This document shows positions 1-9,600 of a stretch of DNA of 64,000 nucleotides, one piece after another (position 1 is the first letter of the stretch; every line of letters starts with the position of its first letter). Both the position numbers and the translations under genes were made by a program. The DNA is taken from contig AP024889.1 in NCBI GenBank assembly GCA_024347015.1, positions 2,790,001-2,854,000 on the forward strand. The letters run 5' to 3'. The notes under the pieces are model-generated. The model was not told where the DNA came from. It saw only the letters and a list, made by a program, of their open reading frames with translations, and made no database searches. Origin of the DNA: Vibrio pectenicida (GTDB lineage Bacteria; Pseudomonadota; Gammaproteobacteria; Enterobacterales; Vibrionaceae).

Positions 1-652
1 CCGTTCCCTCTCCAGCATCTTGTTCTTTGCCAGGCGGCCCTAGCCAATAAATATCACATCCACGCGGATCTTGTTGTTTAATCATAGATTCAGCGTGGTG
101 ACGAGCACCTAAGCGAGTCGCGCAAAACCCCTTCAAGTCATCCATTGGTATATCTGGAACATTTACATTGATAAGCTTATTGGTCGGGATCGGTGCTTTC
201 AAATGCTGCACGACAATTTGTTTTGCAATTTGAGCAGCAGCAGAAAAATTAACCTTCCCCGCCAAAGAAAACGCTATTGACTGAACCCCCAAGAAATGTC
301 CTTCCATCGCCGCGGCAACTGTACCTGAATACAATACATCATCACCAAGGTTGGCCCCGTGGTTAATACCAGTCAAAACTAAGTCAGGTAGAGTATCTTT
401 CATTAATTCATTTAATGCAAAATGGACACAATCTGTTGGCGTTCCCTGAACGGAGTACATACGCTCAGATAACGCCTTTACTCGCAGTGGCTGTTCTAAT
501 GTCAGAGAGTTAGAAGCACCCGAGCGGTTTCTATCGGGAGCAACGATAGTAACTTCAGCTAAATCACCTAATACTTGGGCCAAAGCATGTATACCTTCAG
601 CATGTACTCCATCGTCATTGCTGATCAATATTTTTAAGACTTTACCTGTCAT
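1..652 (-). CDS. surE: 5'/3'-nucleotidase SurE (3' end beyond the window)
   Basis: Metal-dependent survival protein that dephosphorylates 5'- and 3'-nucleoside monophosphates in the cytoplasm. The reverse-strand translation starts [20 protein letters not shown], containing the SurE metal-binding SNDDG motif. Further on it reads [17 protein letters not shown] and VAAAMEG, the other conserved SurE blocks. About 217 codons are visible; the family is usually near 250 residues, so roughly the last 30 residues lie left of base 1. The ATG overlaps the truD stop codon (ATGA arrangement), so it is translationally coupled to truD and is the last visible gene of the ispD-ispF-truD-surE run. In related bacteria pcm, nlpD and rpoS follow; they are not visible here. 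Confidence 0.95.
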   Translation of the reverse strand, partial: MTGKVLKILISNDDGVHAEGIHALAQVLGDLAEVTIVAPDRNRSGASNSLTLEQPLRVKALSERMYSVQGTPTDCVHFALNELMKDTLPDLVLTGINHGANLGDDVLYSGTVAAAMEGHFLGVQSIAFSLAGKVNFSAAAQIAKQIVVQHLKAPIPTNKLINVNVPDIPMDDLKGFCATRLGARHHAESMIKQQDPRGCDIYWLGPPGKEQDAGEGT

Positions 653-1695
653 TGGTAGTTGCGCTCCACTTCCTGCTCTTGAATCAACTCTCGAATCAAA
701 GATGTTGCAAAACAACCAGCTTCTAGAGAAAAGTCTAACTTAACTGAATCTTTCTCAATACTCCAAGTTAAGTTTTGTGGTTTAAGCACTATATTGCGTC
801 GTTCGTGTCGCATACGATTGCCTCGTATTAGGGCCATCAAGTCAGGCTCAGCATCTAACTGTGGCTGCTCAATCATAAGAGTTTCCGATTGAGTTGGTAA
901 ATCATTATCACCAGCCATTGCAGCTGTAATAGCCGCATCACCGCTTAGTATTCTCTCATTTAAGGCAAGCAGTTGCTGAGTCTCAGCTAAAACCATACCC
1001 TCTTTAGTTTGAATACAATCACCTTCAATTACCTGAGTAAACAAGCCTTGCTTAATACGATTTGATACTATAGCGTTAAAGATCCATGACCTCGCCGCAG
1101 ACAAATATAGACTTCGTTTATTCTGATTACGAGTGCGTACATTTTCCCTTCCCCAACGTCTAGCTTCATCAAGATTATTTCCTTGATTACCAAAACGCTG
1201 ACTACCAAAATAATTAGGTGCGCCATGCTGATGAATAGATTGCAAACGGCGGGTAACATCTTCAACATCACTTACTTCTGTTAGCGTTATATTAAAATGG
1301 TTTCCAACTAAATCACCAGGGCGAAGCTTCTTGTTGTGACGTCTAGTTTCAATAATTTCTATACTTGCATGCTGAGCAAGAAAGGAGCTCAAATCTGGTG
1401 TGCCACCTTTTGGTAAATGAACACTTAGCCATTGCTCAGTGACAGCATGGCGATCTTTTAAACCTGCCCAACTGACATCTTTTGATTTAACGTCACATGC
1501 CTTAGCCAATTCATTGGCGACAAAACTCGTGTTTTCTCCTGTTTTTCGGACACGAACCATTAGATGCTCACCCTCACCGGAAAAATCAAACCCCAAATCT
1601 TCCTTAACCTGAAAATGTATCGGTTCAGCTTTTAATTTTCCTGTCGATTTGGGGCTGCCATTCAAATAGGCAAGAGAAGATAAAATATCAATCAT
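649..1695 (-). CDS. truD: tRNA pseudouridine(13) synthase TruD
   Basis: Converts U13 in the D arm of tRNA-Glu to pseudouridine. The 348-residue protein from the chosen start ([13 protein letters not shown]) has the catalytic AGLKDRHA block with Asp81, matching the family nucleophile near position 80, and the [14 protein letters not shown] block. An upstream in-frame ATG at 1722 would add nine residues (MTSPIRGNF) and begins three bases after the ispF stop. I prefer 1695 because family members begin with the equivalent of M-x-D-x-L-S-x-L-A-Y-L. Neither start has a strong Shine-Dalgarno. The stop overlaps the surE ATG. It is part of the ftsB-ispD-ispF-truD-surE run, a conserved gammaproteobacterial arrangement. 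Confidence 0.95.
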   Translation of the reverse strand: MIDILSSLAYLNGSPKSTGKLKAEPIHFQVKEDLGFDFSGEGEHLMVRVRKTGENTSFVANELAKACDVKSKDVSWAGLKDRHAVTEQWLSVHLPKGGTPDLSSFLAQHASIEIIETRRHNKKLRPGDLVGNHFNITLTEVSDVEDVTRRLQSIHQHGAPNYFGSQRFGNQGNNLDEARRWGRENVRTRNQNKRSLYLSAARSWIFNAIVSNRIKQGLFTQVIEGDCIQTKEGMVLAETQQLLALNERILSGDAAITAAMAGDNDLPTQSETLMIEQPQLDAEPDLMALIRGNRMRHERRNIVLKPQNLTWSIEKDSVKLDFSLEAGCFATSLIRELIQEQEVERNYQ

Positions 1696-1725
1696 AAAAT
1701 TACCACGAATAGGAGAAGTCATTTA

Positions 1726-2202
1726 TTATTGCTTTAAAAGCAGAACGACGGCTTCAGTCGCAATGCCTTCTTTGCGTCCGGTGAAACCTAGTTGCTCAGT
1801 TGTTGTCGCTTTTACATTCACATTACTAATATCGGTTTCAAGATCTTGGGCAATAACTTCACACATACCATCAATGTAGCCCGCCAGCTTAGGTGTCTGA
1901 GCAATAATTGTTACATCTGCATTACCCAACGCATAGCCCATTTCCTTAACCTTTTGATAGACATCGCGCAGTAAGCTCCGGCTATCAGCCCCTTTCCATT
2001 TATCATCAGTGTCAGGAAAATGTCGACCTATATCGCCTGCTGCTATTGCGCCTAATAAAGCATCACATAATGCATGCAGAGCTACATCACCATCAGAATG
2101 AGCAACCAACCCATATTCATATGGTACGGACACGCCACCAATAATAATGGGCCCATTGCCGCCAAATTTATGCACATCAAAACCATGGCCAATACGAATC
2201 AT
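1726..2202 (-). CDS. ispF: 2-C-methyl-D-erythritol 2,4-cyclodiphosphate synthase IspF
   Basis: Fifth step of the MEP isoprenoid pathway: cyclises CDP-methylerythritol 2-phosphate to MEcPP with release of CMP. The 158-residue protein is full length for a trimeric IspF. The metal ligands are visible as GFDVH near the N-terminus (Asp9, His11) and His43 in the [13 protein letters not shown] segment. The C-terminal block [19 protein letters not shown] is the typical CDP-binding and signature region. Its ATG overlaps the ispD stop by four bases (ATGA), so translation is coupled to ispD, the enzyme two steps earlier. Confidence 0.97.
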   Translation of the reverse strand: MIRIGHGFDVHKFGGNGPIIIGGVSVPYEYGLVAHSDGDVALHALCDALLGAIAAGDIGRHFPDTDDKWKGADSRSLLRDVYQKVKEMGYALGNADVTIIAQTPKLAGYIDGMCEVIAQDLETDISNVNVKATTTEQLGFTGRKEGIATEAVVLLLKQ

Positions 2203-2909
2203 GAGTTATCCCTTGTTTGGTTGAGATAAAATTCAGCAAGAGCTAAATCTTCAGGCTGAGTAATTTTTATATTTTCTGCTGAGCCTTGCACTAGTGCGGG
2301 CGATAACCCAATCCATTCCATAGCTGAAGCCTCATCCGTTACATTAACGCCCTCAGACAGTGCTTTATTCAAAGCTGTGTTTAATTGTTCTGTTCGAAAC
2401 ATTTGTGGAGTCAGTGCATGCCATAAGTTTTCTCTATCGACCGTATATTCAATATTACCAAGCGAATTTGCCCTTTTCATCGTATCTCTAACAGGTGAAG
2501 CAAGAAGGCCTCCAACCTGATGATTTAGTGACACCTTGATCAACTTATCTATATCACGATCGTTGACACAAGGCCTTGCAGCATCATGAACCATAACCCA
2601 GTCAGCTTTCTCATTTTCACGCACGTAGGTAAGGCCAGATAATACCGATTCAAAGCGCTCCTTCCCTCCTAGTACAGATATGACGTATTTATTATCAGCA
2701 ATTGATAGATGAGGGTAGTAAGGATCTTTATCACTAAGTACCACGATCACTTTGGCAATTTTCGGGTGTCGCAACAACTTATTCACAGTATGCTCGAGCA
2801 CAGTTTTGTCATGTATTAAAAGATATTGTTTTGGACGCTCAGTTTTCATACGACGCCCCAAACCCGCAGCCGGAACAATCGCAATAATGGTAGGAGAGGT
2901 TTGAATCAT
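2199..2909 (-). CDS. ispD: 2-C-methyl-D-erythritol 4-phosphate cytidylyltransferase IspD
   Basis: Third step of the MEP pathway: couples methylerythritol 4-phosphate to CTP, making CDP-ME. The 236-residue protein begins with the nucleotidyltransferase signature [20 protein letters not shown], in which the glycine-rich loop and the following Arg/Lys bind [14 protein letters not shown] is the second conserved substrate block, with the Asp that binds metal. The gene starts two bases after the ftsB stop and overlaps ispF, so ftsB-ispD-ispF-truD-surE is probably one transcript. The length is normal for the family. Confidence 0.97.
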   Translation of the reverse strand: MIQTSPTIIAIVPAAGLGRRMKTERPKQYLLIHDKTVLEHTVNKLLRHPKIAKVIVVLSDKDPYYPHLSIADNKYVISVLGGKERFESVLSGLTYVRENEKADWVMVHDAARPCVNDRDIDKLIKVSLNHQVGGLLASPVRDTMKRANSLGNIEYTVDRENLWHALTPQMFRTEQLNTALNKALSEGVNVTDEASAMEWIGLSPALVQGSAENIKITQPEDLALAEFYLNQTRDNS

Positions 2910-2911
2910 AA

Positions 2912-3190
2912 TCAGTTGTTCTCTTCAACGATTCGATAGAAGGTTTCACCATCTTTGACCATACCCAACTCATGACGAGCACGCTCTTCTATTGCATCTA
3001 GTCCTTGGCGTAGGTCATCTATTTCAGCAAACATTTCACTATTTCTATTTTGTAAGTTGCCATTAACTTGATGCTGAACTTCAATTTCTGCTTGTACAGA
3101 TTTAAATTCAGAAATACCGTTTTTTCCCATCCATAATGTATACTGCAACCAGCCTAATAAAAGTAATAAAATAAGGGCAAAAATTCGCAT
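2912..3190 (-). CDS. ftsB: Cell division protein FtsB
   Basis: Bitopic divisome protein that forms a complex with FtsL and FtsQ at mid-cell. The 92-residue product has a single N-terminal membrane helix (about residues 3-21, [17 protein letters not shown]), then a periplasmic coiled coil (about 30-70) ending in the conserved [20 protein letters not shown] segment. I chose the ATG at 3190, because the reading frame runs 27 codons further upstream to 3271 but family members start with MR-x-FAL. No strong Shine-Dalgarno precedes it. The gene lies two bases from ispD, the normal ftsB-ispD pairing. About 90 bp separate it from uppP, so a promoter may lie in that gap. Confidence 0.93.
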   Translation of the reverse strand: MRIFALILLLLLGWLQYTLWMGKNGISEFKSVQAEIEVQHQVNGNLQNRNSEMFAEIDDLRQGLDAIEERARHELGMVKDGETFYRIVEENN

Positions 3191-3280
3191 AAATAGTTCT
3201 AACAATGACAATAATTGGAAAATCATATATAGCATAATGCCGCCTATCACGCGACACAATGCTATAAGCAATCAGCGTAC

Positions 3281-4084
3281 TCAACGTATCAACAAAAAAC
3301 CAAATAACCCTAGACCTAGAATTAATCGATAGATCACAAATGGCGTCATTCCCATTCGAGAAATTAGCTTAAGGAAGATATGGATACATAAGTAGGCACT
3401 AATGAAAGAAGTAATAATACCTGTCAGTAACATGCTTAGATCAACTGCCGCCTCGCTACTCACAAGTTTCAAACCTAGGTATCCGCCAGCAAGCAAAATG
3501 ATCGGTATCGACATCAAGAAAGAGAATCGAGCTGCCGCTTCACGAGTAAACCCTAAATAAAGTGCCGCTGTAATGGTTATTCCAGATCTAGATGTACCAG
3601 GTATCATTGCTATTGCTTGAGCAATGCCTATAAATACAGCCTTCTTTCGATCAACCTGATATTCATCTTTAGCATGACTCGAATGCTTATCAACATACCA
3701 AAGTAATAAACCAAAAATAATTGTTGTTGAGGCTATCACCCAGGCACTACGTAAATAAAGCTCTATAACATCTTTCATCAATAAGCCGAAGAAGCATGCT
3801 GGAATTGTCGCTATCACAATCATCCATGCAAGTTTAGCTTCTTTGCTACGTTCGCCTTTGAAAATAGAAGCTAAAAAAGCAGATAATAATGTTACAACCT
3901 CATTACGAAAGTAAATAATAACTGCTGCAAGAGTTCCCACATGAACAGCAACATCAAATGCCAATCCCTGATCTTCCCAGCCTAGTATCGCGGAAGGTAA
4001 AATTAAGTGAGCCGAACTAGAAATAGGTAAAAATTCAGTAAAGCCCTGTATCAAGGCAAGAATAAAAGCTTCAAAATAACTCAT
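3281..4084 (-). CDS. uppP: Undecaprenyl-diphosphate phosphatase UppP (BacA)
   Basis: Integral membrane enzyme that dephosphorylates undecaprenyl pyrophosphate, recycling the lipid carrier for peptidoglycan and O-antigen synthesis; the family confers bacitracin tolerance. The 267-residue protein is mostly hydrophobic with about eight membrane segments. The two active-site motifs are present: [14 protein letters not shown] near residue 15 and PGTSRSG near residue 160. The ATG at 4084 sits seven bases after the folK stop and has GAGAAC upstream. A start at 4111 is possible but would overlap folK by 20 bases. It is the last gene of folB-folK-uppP. Confidence 0.96.
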   Translation of the reverse strand: MSYFEAFILALIQGFTEFLPISSSAHLILPSAILGWEDQGLAFDVAVHVGTLAAVIIYFRNEVVTLLSAFLASIFKGERSKEAKLAWMIVIATIPACFFGLLMKDVIELYLRSAWVIASTTIIFGLLLWYVDKHSSHAKDEYQVDRKKAVFIGIAQAIAMIPGTSRSGITITAALYLGFTREAAARFSFLMSIPIILLAGGYLGLKLVSSEAAVDLSMLLTGIITSFISAYLCIHIFLKLISRMGMTPFVIYRLILGLGLFGFLLIR

Positions 4085-4091
4085 TAGGTTC

Positions 4092-4589
4092 TCAATTTGA
4101 GTAATAATCAAACCAAAGGTCTATTTTCACTAAGGTTTCTGGATAGGAGAGTTCCGACCATATCTGATTTATGGTTCGACCATCATTAGGGACCTTGAGT
4201 TCCGCGCACAATTCACGGAGCGGCTCAATAACAAATCCGTACTTATAGATATCACTGCGCGGTAATTCTGGCCCCTGCTTGGAAACAAGCTGACCAAATA
4301 GGATAATATCTAAATCAATGGTACGTGACTGAAGCTTTTCAGAATAATGTTCACGCCCCCATTTAAGCTCAATATTACGCAATTGCTGCGAAAAATCGAC
4401 CAAAGTCAAGGGGGTTATCATCTCAACAACAAGGTTATAAAAAGCATCTCCATCAAACCCAACAGCTTCACACTCATAAATCGTTGACAAACGTACATCT
4501 TGGCCGATTTCATTCAACTCACGGATGGCCGCTTCTATATGCTTGTGCCGTTCTATATTAGAGCCAACACCAATAAACACTTTTGTCAT
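4092..4589 (-). CDS. folK: 2-amino-4-hydroxy-6-hydroxymethyldihydropteridine diphosphokinase FolK
   Basis: Folate pathway enzyme that transfers pyrophosphate from ATP to 6-hydroxymethyl-dihydropterin before condensation with p-aminobenzoate. The 165-residue protein starts [19 protein letters not shown], with the conserved GSN pterin-binding loop. It contains [14 protein letters not shown], the HPPK signature with the Asp pair that binds magnesium. Its ATG overlaps the folB stop (ATGA), coupling two consecutive folate steps. The length is slightly above the E. coli enzyme but within the family range. Confidence 0.96.
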   Translation of the reverse strand: MTKVFIGVGSNIERHKHIEAAIRELNEIGQDVRLSTIYECEAVGFDGDAFYNLVVEMITPLTLVDFSQQLRNIELKWGREHYSEKLQSRTIDLDIILFGQLVSKQGPELPRSDIYKYGFVIEPLRELCAELKVPNDGRTINQIWSELSYPETLVKIDLWFDYYSN

Positions 4590-4939
4590 CGTTGGCCTCG
4601 CTCAATAACGACTCCCACCCCTGAAGCCTGCGCTATGGCCCCAGGTTTAGTTAAACGAATCTTCACCCAAGGCACACTAAATTGGTTGATAATAAGCTCG
4701 GCGACTTCTTCTGCAACACGCTCTACAAGTAAAAAGCGACCAGATTCTATATGAGAATGCACCACTGAAGTTACCTTAGCATAATCAAGAGCATCAATTA
4801 CATTATCACTTTTACCTGCAACCTGATTGTTGTGAGCCATTTCAATATCAAAAATCAGCTTTTGCTTAATGCTTTGCTCCCAATCATAGACGCCAATTGT
4901 TGTAATAACTTCTAACTGCTCGATAAACACTTTATCCAT
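4586..4939 (-). CDS. folB: Dihydroneopterin aldolase FolB
   Basis: Cleaves 7,8-dihydroneopterin to 6-hydroxymethyl-dihydropterin and glycolaldehyde, the step before FolK. The 117-residue product begins MDKVFIEQLEVITTIGVYDW, almost identical to family N-termini, and contains the LVERVAEEVAELI segment and a conserved Lys in RLTKPGAIAQASGV. An AGGA Shine-Dalgarno lies nine bases before the ATG. It is the first gene of folB-folK-uppP and is divergent from plsY across a gap of about 160 bp, which must hold both promoters. I could not pick a convincing promoter there. Confidence 0.96.
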   Translation of the reverse strand: MDKVFIEQLEVITTIGVYDWEQSIKQKLIFDIEMAHNNQVAGKSDNVIDALDYAKVTSVVHSHIESGRFLLVERVAEEVAELIINQFSVPWVKIRLTKPGAIAQASGVGVVIERGQR

Positions 4940-5098
4940 GCGTTTGATTCCTATTTAGAGGTCGGATACCCAAATCAAATAAAAAGTCGTACTATTTTTG
5001 TTCCAAATACCATTATCTTGGTAGTCTGGGGACTATAAGCACTATATGATATCAATTACTTGCTCAGCTAACACCTCTTTATAATGAGTAACGGCACT

Positions 5099-5695
5099 AT
5101 GACCACTATCGCTCTTATCATGTTCATCTTCGCTTATCTATTGGGTTCGATTTCGAGCGCGATTCTAACTTGTCGATTGCTCAGGCTCCCTGACCCACGT
5201 GATGTTGGTTCCCAAAACCCAGGAGCCACAAATGTATTAAGGTTCGGAGGAAAAAAAGCCGCTCTAACCGTACTTTTATGCGACATGCTAAAAGGAACTA
5301 TTCCAGTTTGGAGCAGCTATTTTTTAAACCTTGATCCTATTGTCCTAGGTATAGTAGCCATTTCTGCGTGCCTAGGGCATATGTATCCCGTGTTCTTTCA
5401 TTTTCAAGGTGGAAAAGGTGTAGCGACTGCCTTAGGAGCTATTGCTCCAATAGGGCTAATTCTATCATCGATGCTCATAGTAACTTGGCTGTTAGTCATT
5501 GCGTTATTTCGCTACTCTTCTCTGGCCGCAATTGTCACTGTACTACTTGCCCCACTATATACATGGATGATTAAACCCCACTACACCCTACCTGTAGCTA
5601 TGCTGGCTTGCTTGATTATTTTCCGCCACCACCAAAACATTAAGCGCTTGTTAGACGGAACTGAACCAAAAGTCAGTGAAAAAAAATCTATATAG
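5099..5695 (+). CDS. plsY: Acyl-phosphate:glycerol-3-phosphate acyltransferase PlsY
   Basis: Inner-membrane enzyme making lysophosphatidic acid from acyl phosphate and glycerol-3-phosphate, the first step of phospholipid synthesis. The 198-residue protein has about five membrane segments. The PlsY motifs are visible: [12 protein letters not shown] near the N-terminus, [12 protein letters not shown] in the first cytoplasmic loop, and [15 protein letters not shown]. The ATG at 5099 is chosen because the family begins a few residues before AYLLGS; an ATG at 5084 would add five residues and has no better ribosome site. It is divergent from folB and convergent with tsaD, with only 25 bp between the stops and no hairpin there. 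Confidence 0.94.
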   Translation: MTTIALIMFIFAYLLGSISSAILTCRLLRLPDPRDVGSQNPGATNVLRFGGKKAALTVLLCDMLKGTIPVWSSYFLNLDPIVLGIVAISACLGHMYPVFFHFQGGKGVATALGAIAPIGLILSSMLIVTWLLVIALFRYSSLAAIVTVLLAPLYTWMIKPHYTLPVAMLACLIIFRHHQNIKRLLDGTEPKVSEKKSI

Positions 5696-5720
5696 CTACA
5701 TAGAATAACTCCCAATCAAA

Positions 5721-6737
5721 TTATGTAATTGGTTCAAGTTGATCAATCGGCCAACGGGGAATAGCATGTACAGATAAATCCGTCACCTCGCCATTTTTTA
5801 ACCGCTGCATACCAGCATAAGCAATCATGGCACCATTATCGGTACAAAACTCAGTACGTGGATAGTACACCTCACCACCTATTTTATTTGCTAACTGCTC
5901 TAAGTCGGAACGTAATCGGCGGTTGGCACTCACGCCACCAGCAATCACAATTCGTTTCAGCCCAGTTTGCTCTAAAGCTCGCTTACACTTTATGGTTAAC
6001 GTCGCACAAACTGCCTCTTCAAACGCCAAAGCAATATCTGCACGCGTTTGTTCATCGCTATTATTCGCCGCAATAGTGTTGGCCGTAAATGTTTTCAACC
6101 CAGAAAAACTCATATCCAAACCAGGGCGGTCTGTCATTGGGCGAGGAAACTTAAAACGACCAGAAGTACCTTTTTCAGCTAACTTCGAAAGCAGTGGGCC
6201 TCCGGGATAGTCAAGTCCCATTAACTTGGCAGTTTTATCAAACGCCTCACCAGCGGCATCATCAATCGACTCACCCAGAATGTTATATTTACCGATCCCT
6301 CTCACCTCTACCATCATGGAGTGGCCACCAGAAACCAATATGGCAACAAATGGAAAAGGTGGAGGATTATCTTCAAGCATAGGTGCAAGCAAGTGACCTT
6401 CCATATGGTGTACTGGCACTGCAGGGACTCCCCATGCATAAGCAAGGCTCCTCCCTATGGTAGCGCCAACAAGTAATGCGCCCACCAAACCTGGTCCAGC
6501 AGTATAAGCTACGCCACCAATATCCTGAGGTATCAAGCCAGCTTCTGCCATTGCTGACTTTATCAGCGGAATTGTCTTCTTTACATGATCTCGTGAGGCT
6601 AGCTCAGGTACCACGCCACCATAATCGGCATGGAGCTTTACTTGGCTGTATAATTGATGCGAAAGAAGGCCTTTCTGATCATCATAAATCGCGATGCCTG
6701 TTTCATCACATGAGGTTTCAATGCCAATAATACGCAT
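5721..6737 (-). CDS. tsaD: tRNA N6-adenosine threonylcarbamoyltransferase TsaD
   Basis: Transfers threonylcarbamoyl from TC-AMP to A37 of tRNAs that read ANN codons, working with TsaB and TsaE. The 338-residue protein begins [14 protein letters not shown], the classic Kae1/Qri7/TsaD start. The metal ligands His111 and His115 lie in [11 protein letters not shown]. The nucleotide-binding glycine blocks [11 protein letters not shown] and [12 protein letters not shown] are present, and a further conserved Asp lies in [12 protein letters not shown]. Essential in most bacteria. It is divergent from rpsU, as in many gammaproteobacteria, with about 230 bp between the two starts. Confidence 0.97.
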   Translation of the reverse strand: MRIIGIETSCDETGIAIYDDQKGLLSHQLYSQVKLHADYGGVVPELASRDHVKKTIPLIKSAMAEAGLIPQDIGGVAYTAGPGLVGALLVGATIGRSLAYAWGVPAVPVHHMEGHLLAPMLEDNPPPFPFVAILVSGGHSMMVEVRGIGKYNILGESIDDAAGEAFDKTAKLMGLDYPGGPLLSKLAEKGTSGRFKFPRPMTDRPGLDMSFSGLKTFTANTIAANNSDEQTRADIALAFEEAVCATLTIKCKRALEQTGLKRIVIAGGVSANRRLRSDLEQLANKIGGEVYYPRTEFCTDNGAMIAYAGMQRLKNGEVTDLSVHAIPRWPIDQLEPIT

Positions 6738-6965
6738 GGTTTAACCTAGATACCTTATTTCTGTGATTTTAAATTGGCGCAATCTTACCTTGGCTTAGCG
6801 TGGCAAACAAATTTTGTATACTGGTTAGACGACAAAGGACTTTACAAAGCCTATACGATCGGATTAAAATTCCGCACCATTTTGATCAAGCTGATTATAG
6901 ACCCAGCGCTGAAGCTAGGTACTTTAAAATCAGCATTAATGAATAACCCCTGAGGTGAAAGGCAT

Positions 6966-7181
6966 ATGCCAGTAGTTAAAGTACGTGAAAACGAACCGTT
7001 CGACGTTGCATTACGTCGTTTCAAACGCTCTTGCGAAAAAGCAGGTATTCTTTCTGAAGTGCGCCGCCGTGAGCACTACGAAAAGCCAACGACAGTTCGT
7101 AAACGCGCTAAAGCAGCAGCTCAAAAGCGTCATGCTAAGAAGCTAGCTCGCGAAAACGCTCGTCGCGTTCGTCTTTACTAA
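6966..7181 (+). CDS. rpsU: 30S ribosomal protein S21
   Basis: Small-subunit protein needed for normal translation initiation. The 71-residue basic protein begins [20 protein letters not shown] and ends in the Arg/Lys-rich tail [18 protein letters not shown], matching the gammaproteobacterial S21 length exactly. A GAGGTG ribosome-binding site precedes the ATG by about nine bases. It opens the macromolecular-synthesis cluster rpsU-yqeY-dnaG-rpoD, linking translation, replication priming and transcription initiation. A promoter must lie in the gap to tsaD, but I see no hexamer pair good enough to call. Confidence 0.98.
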
Positions 7182-7208
7182 TAACTAAGTCCAAAAAGGA
7201 ATTTAGTT

Positions 7209-7652
7209 ATGGCTCTAATTGACATTCTCAAAGATGAGCAAAAATTAGCGATGAAAGCCAAGGAAAAATTACGCCTTGGTGCTATTCGTTTAGCTCTTTC
7301 TGCAATTAAACAACGTGAAGTTGACGAACAGATCACTCTGGGCGACGACGAAATTATCGCTGTTTTGACAAAAATGGTTAAACAACGTCGCGACTCTGCC
7401 GCACAGTTTGAATCCGCAGGCCGACAAGATCTTGCTGATGTAGAGCAAGCTGAAATTACTGTACTCGAGGACTTTATGCCTCAACCGCTAAGCGATGAAG
7501 AAGTCTCTGTACTAATCGAAAGTGCAATTGCCGACTTAGGTGCTGCGGGCATGCAAGACATGGGTAAAGTGATGGGCGTGCTTAAGCCTAAAATTCAAGG
7601 GCGCGCAGATATGGGTAAGGTAAGCGGTTTAGTACGCACTAAGCTAGGCTAA
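7209..7652 (+). CDS. yqeY: GatB/YqeY domain-containing protein
   Basis: Small cytoplasmic protein of 147 residues resembling the C-terminal tRNA-interacting domain of the GatB amidotransferase subunit. Its exact function is unknown in most bacteria. Recognisable blocks are LGAIRLALSAIKQREVDE in the N-terminal helical half and MQDMGKVMGVLKPKIQGRADMGKVSGLVRTKL at the C-terminus. An AAGGA ribosome site lies just upstream. The gene sits 27 bp after rpsU and before dnaG; in E. coli rpsU and dnaG are direct neighbours, while vibrios carry this gene between them. The hairpin at 7671-7705 follows it. Confidence 0.93.
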   Translation: MALIDILKDEQKLAMKAKEKLRLGAIRLALSAIKQREVDEQITLGDDEIIAVLTKMVKQRRDSAAQFESAGRQDLADVEQAEITVLEDFMPQPLSDEEVSVLIESAIADLGAAGMQDMGKVMGVLKPKIQGRADMGKVSGLVRTKLG

Positions 7653-7670
7653 CCCCCAACACATATTACA

Positions 7671-7711
7671 ACAAGCCGTGCTAACCTATGGAAAGCACGG
7701 CTTGTTTGTAT
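7671..7711 (+). terminator. Hairpin attenuator between yqeY and dnaG
   Basis: A perfect 12-bp stem (7671-7682 with 7694-7705, ACAAGCCGTGCT arm) closes an 11-base loop and is followed by the short T-rich run TTGTAT. The U-tract is imperfect, so it probably gives partial termination. E. coli has an attenuator at the equivalent place before dnaG that keeps primase low relative to S21 and sigma-70; by analogy this one likely does the same. Confidence 0.75.
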
Positions 7712-7745
7712 CTAGCCTACTATTCTTTTTCGCGTTTAGGGTTTT

Positions 7746-9503
7746 ATGGCAGGACACATTCCAAGAAATTTCATTGATGATTTACTCGCTCGACTGGACA
7801 TTGTCGACATCATTGACACTCGTGTAAAACTTAAGAAAAAAGGCAAAAACTACGGCGCATGCTGTCCATTTCATAACGAAAAAACACCCTCATTTAGTGT
7901 TAGTCAGGAAAAGCAGTTTTATCATTGCTTCGGTTGCGGCGCTCATGGCAACGCTATCGATTTTATGATGGAATATGAAAGGTTAGAATTTCCAGAGGCT
8001 ATTGATGAGCTTGCCTCCTACCTTGGCTTAGAGGTTCCCAGAGAACAGCAGCAAAGCGGAAAATTTAACGTCAATGTGCCACAAAAAAATAGTGAGCAAA
8101 AACGTAATCTTTACGATTTAATGGTAGGAATTTCACAATTTTACCGTGACCAGTTGAAGCTATCCAGTAGTAAAACCGCTATCGACTACCTCAAAGAACG
8201 AGGGCTTTCAGGAGAAATTGTAAAGAAATTCGGCATAGGTTATGTGGCTGACGAATGGGATCTTGTGCGAAAAAACTTTGGTCAAACACCACAAACTCAA
8301 GCGATGCTCGTCTCAGGTGGAATGCTAATAGAGAATGATAAAGGTAGCCGCTACGACCGTTTTCGCGGCCGAGTAATGTTCCCTATACATGACAGAAGAG
8401 GAAGAGTAATTGGATTTGGGGGCCGTGTCATTGGTGACGGTACTCCAAAATACCTAAATTCACCAGAAACACCTATCTTCCATAAAGGTAAAGAACTATA
8501 CGGGCTTTATGAAGTCATGCAAGCGTATCGAGAACCAGCGCAAATTTTGGTTGTCGAAGGCTATATGGATGTTGTAGCTCTTGCCCAATATGGTATAGAC
8601 TACTCGGTCGCCTCACTTGGTACCTCTACAACAGGGGATCATATTCAACTATTGTTTCGACAAACAAATACCGTAGTATGTTGCTATGATGGTGATCGTG
8701 CGGGTAAAGAAGCTGCGTGGCGTGCATTAGAAAATGCATTACAATATTTGAAAACTGGCAACACACTAAAATTTCTCTTTCTTCCCGATGGTGAAGACCC
8801 AGATAGTTATGTTCGAAAAAATGGCCAAAAAGCATTTGAGAATCAAATGTATGATGCTATACCCCTCTCTCATTATCTATTTGAAAATTTAGTTGAAATT
8901 CACAAGATTAACTTAGGTAGCAATGAAGGTAAGTCGGCGCTTAGAGCCTATTCCAGCGCGTTAATAAGCAAGATTCCTGATCCCTACTTTCAAGAGTTAT
9001 TAGAAAAACGACTAGACGAAATAACTGGGTTTGATAACCAAAGACGCTTATCTCGAATAAAACGCAGCGAACATACACCTTTGCCCCACAAAGAGATAAA
9101 GCGAACTCCGATGCGTGAGGTTATTGCTTTGCTTATTCAAAATCCGAGCTATGCTCAAATGGTGCCAGATCTCACTGCTGTTCACGATCTATCTGTCCCC
9201 GGTTTAAGATTATTTATTGAGGTGCTTGAATATTGTCATCAGCACCCCAATATAAACACAGGCCAGCTAATTGAATACTGGCGAAATACGAGCCATGAAG
9301 CTCTTCTATCTCGTTTAGCTGGGTGGGAAATTCCGCTTGATGAAGATAATGAACAAGATATATTTTTAGATTCATTGGACAAAATATTGGCCCAATGTGT
9401 CGAAAAGCAAATTGAAGATTTGCAGGCAAAAGAAAGAAGTGTCGGTTTATCAACCGAAGAAAAAAGGGAGCTACTAGCATTAATGCTAGATTTAAAAGCG
9501 TAA
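7746..9503 (+). CDS. dnaG: DNA primase DnaG
   Basis: Synthesises RNA primers at the replication fork together with DnaB helicase. The 585-residue protein has the three expected parts. The N-terminal CHC2 zinc finger has Cys40, His43, Cys61 and Cys64. The central TOPRIM catalytic domain has Glu271 in VVEGYMDVVAL and the DGD triad at 315-317 in CYDGDRAGKEAA. The C-terminal helical region, from about residue 440, is the helicase-binding domain. The RNA-polymerase-like basic patch (RYDRFRGRVMFPIHD) is intact. The gene starts about 40 bp after the attenuator hairpin and ends about 100 bp before rpoD. Confidence 0.98.
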   Translation: MAGHIPRNFIDDLLARLDIVDIIDTRVKLKKKGKNYGACCPFHNEKTPSFSVSQEKQFYHCFGCGAHGNAIDFMMEYERLEFPEAIDELASYLGLEVPREQQQSGKFNVNVPQKNSEQKRNLYDLMVGISQFYRDQLKLSSSKTAIDYLKERGLSGEIVKKFGIGYVADEWDLVRKNFGQTPQTQAMLVSGGMLIENDKGSRYDRFRGRVMFPIHDRRGRVIGFGGRVIGDGTPKYLNSPETPIFHKGKELYGLYEVMQAYREPAQILVVEGYMDVVALAQYGIDYSVASLGTSTTGDHIQLLFRQTNTVVCCYDGDRAGKEAAWRALENALQYLKTGNTLKFLFLPDGEDPDSYVRKNGQKAFENQMYDAIPLSHYLFENLVEIHKINLGSNEGKSALRAYSSALISKIPDPYFQELLEKRLDEITGFDNQRRLSRIKRSEHTPLPHKEIKRTPMREVIALLIQNPSYAQMVPDLTAVHDLSVPGLRLFIEVLEYCHQHPNINTGQLIEYWRNTSHEALLSRLAGWEIPLDEDNEQDIFLDSLDKILAQCVEKQIEDLQAKERSVGLSTEEKRELLALMLDLKA

Positions 9504-9600
9504 CCCTATTCGATTAGTCAGCAATAAATTAATGTGCTACTATTTGTGGTTTGCACTCGCATACTAATTCCTTCACCAGATACTAAGTTGGATACCGTCT

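Noticed and set aside
1693..1722. A nine-residue N-terminal extension of TruD
   Set aside because: It has no Shine-Dalgarno and no family similarity; the ATG at 1695 matches relatives.
6738..6965. A promoter for rpsU around TATACT at about 6817
   Set aside because: No acceptable -35 hexamer at 16-18 bases; not called.
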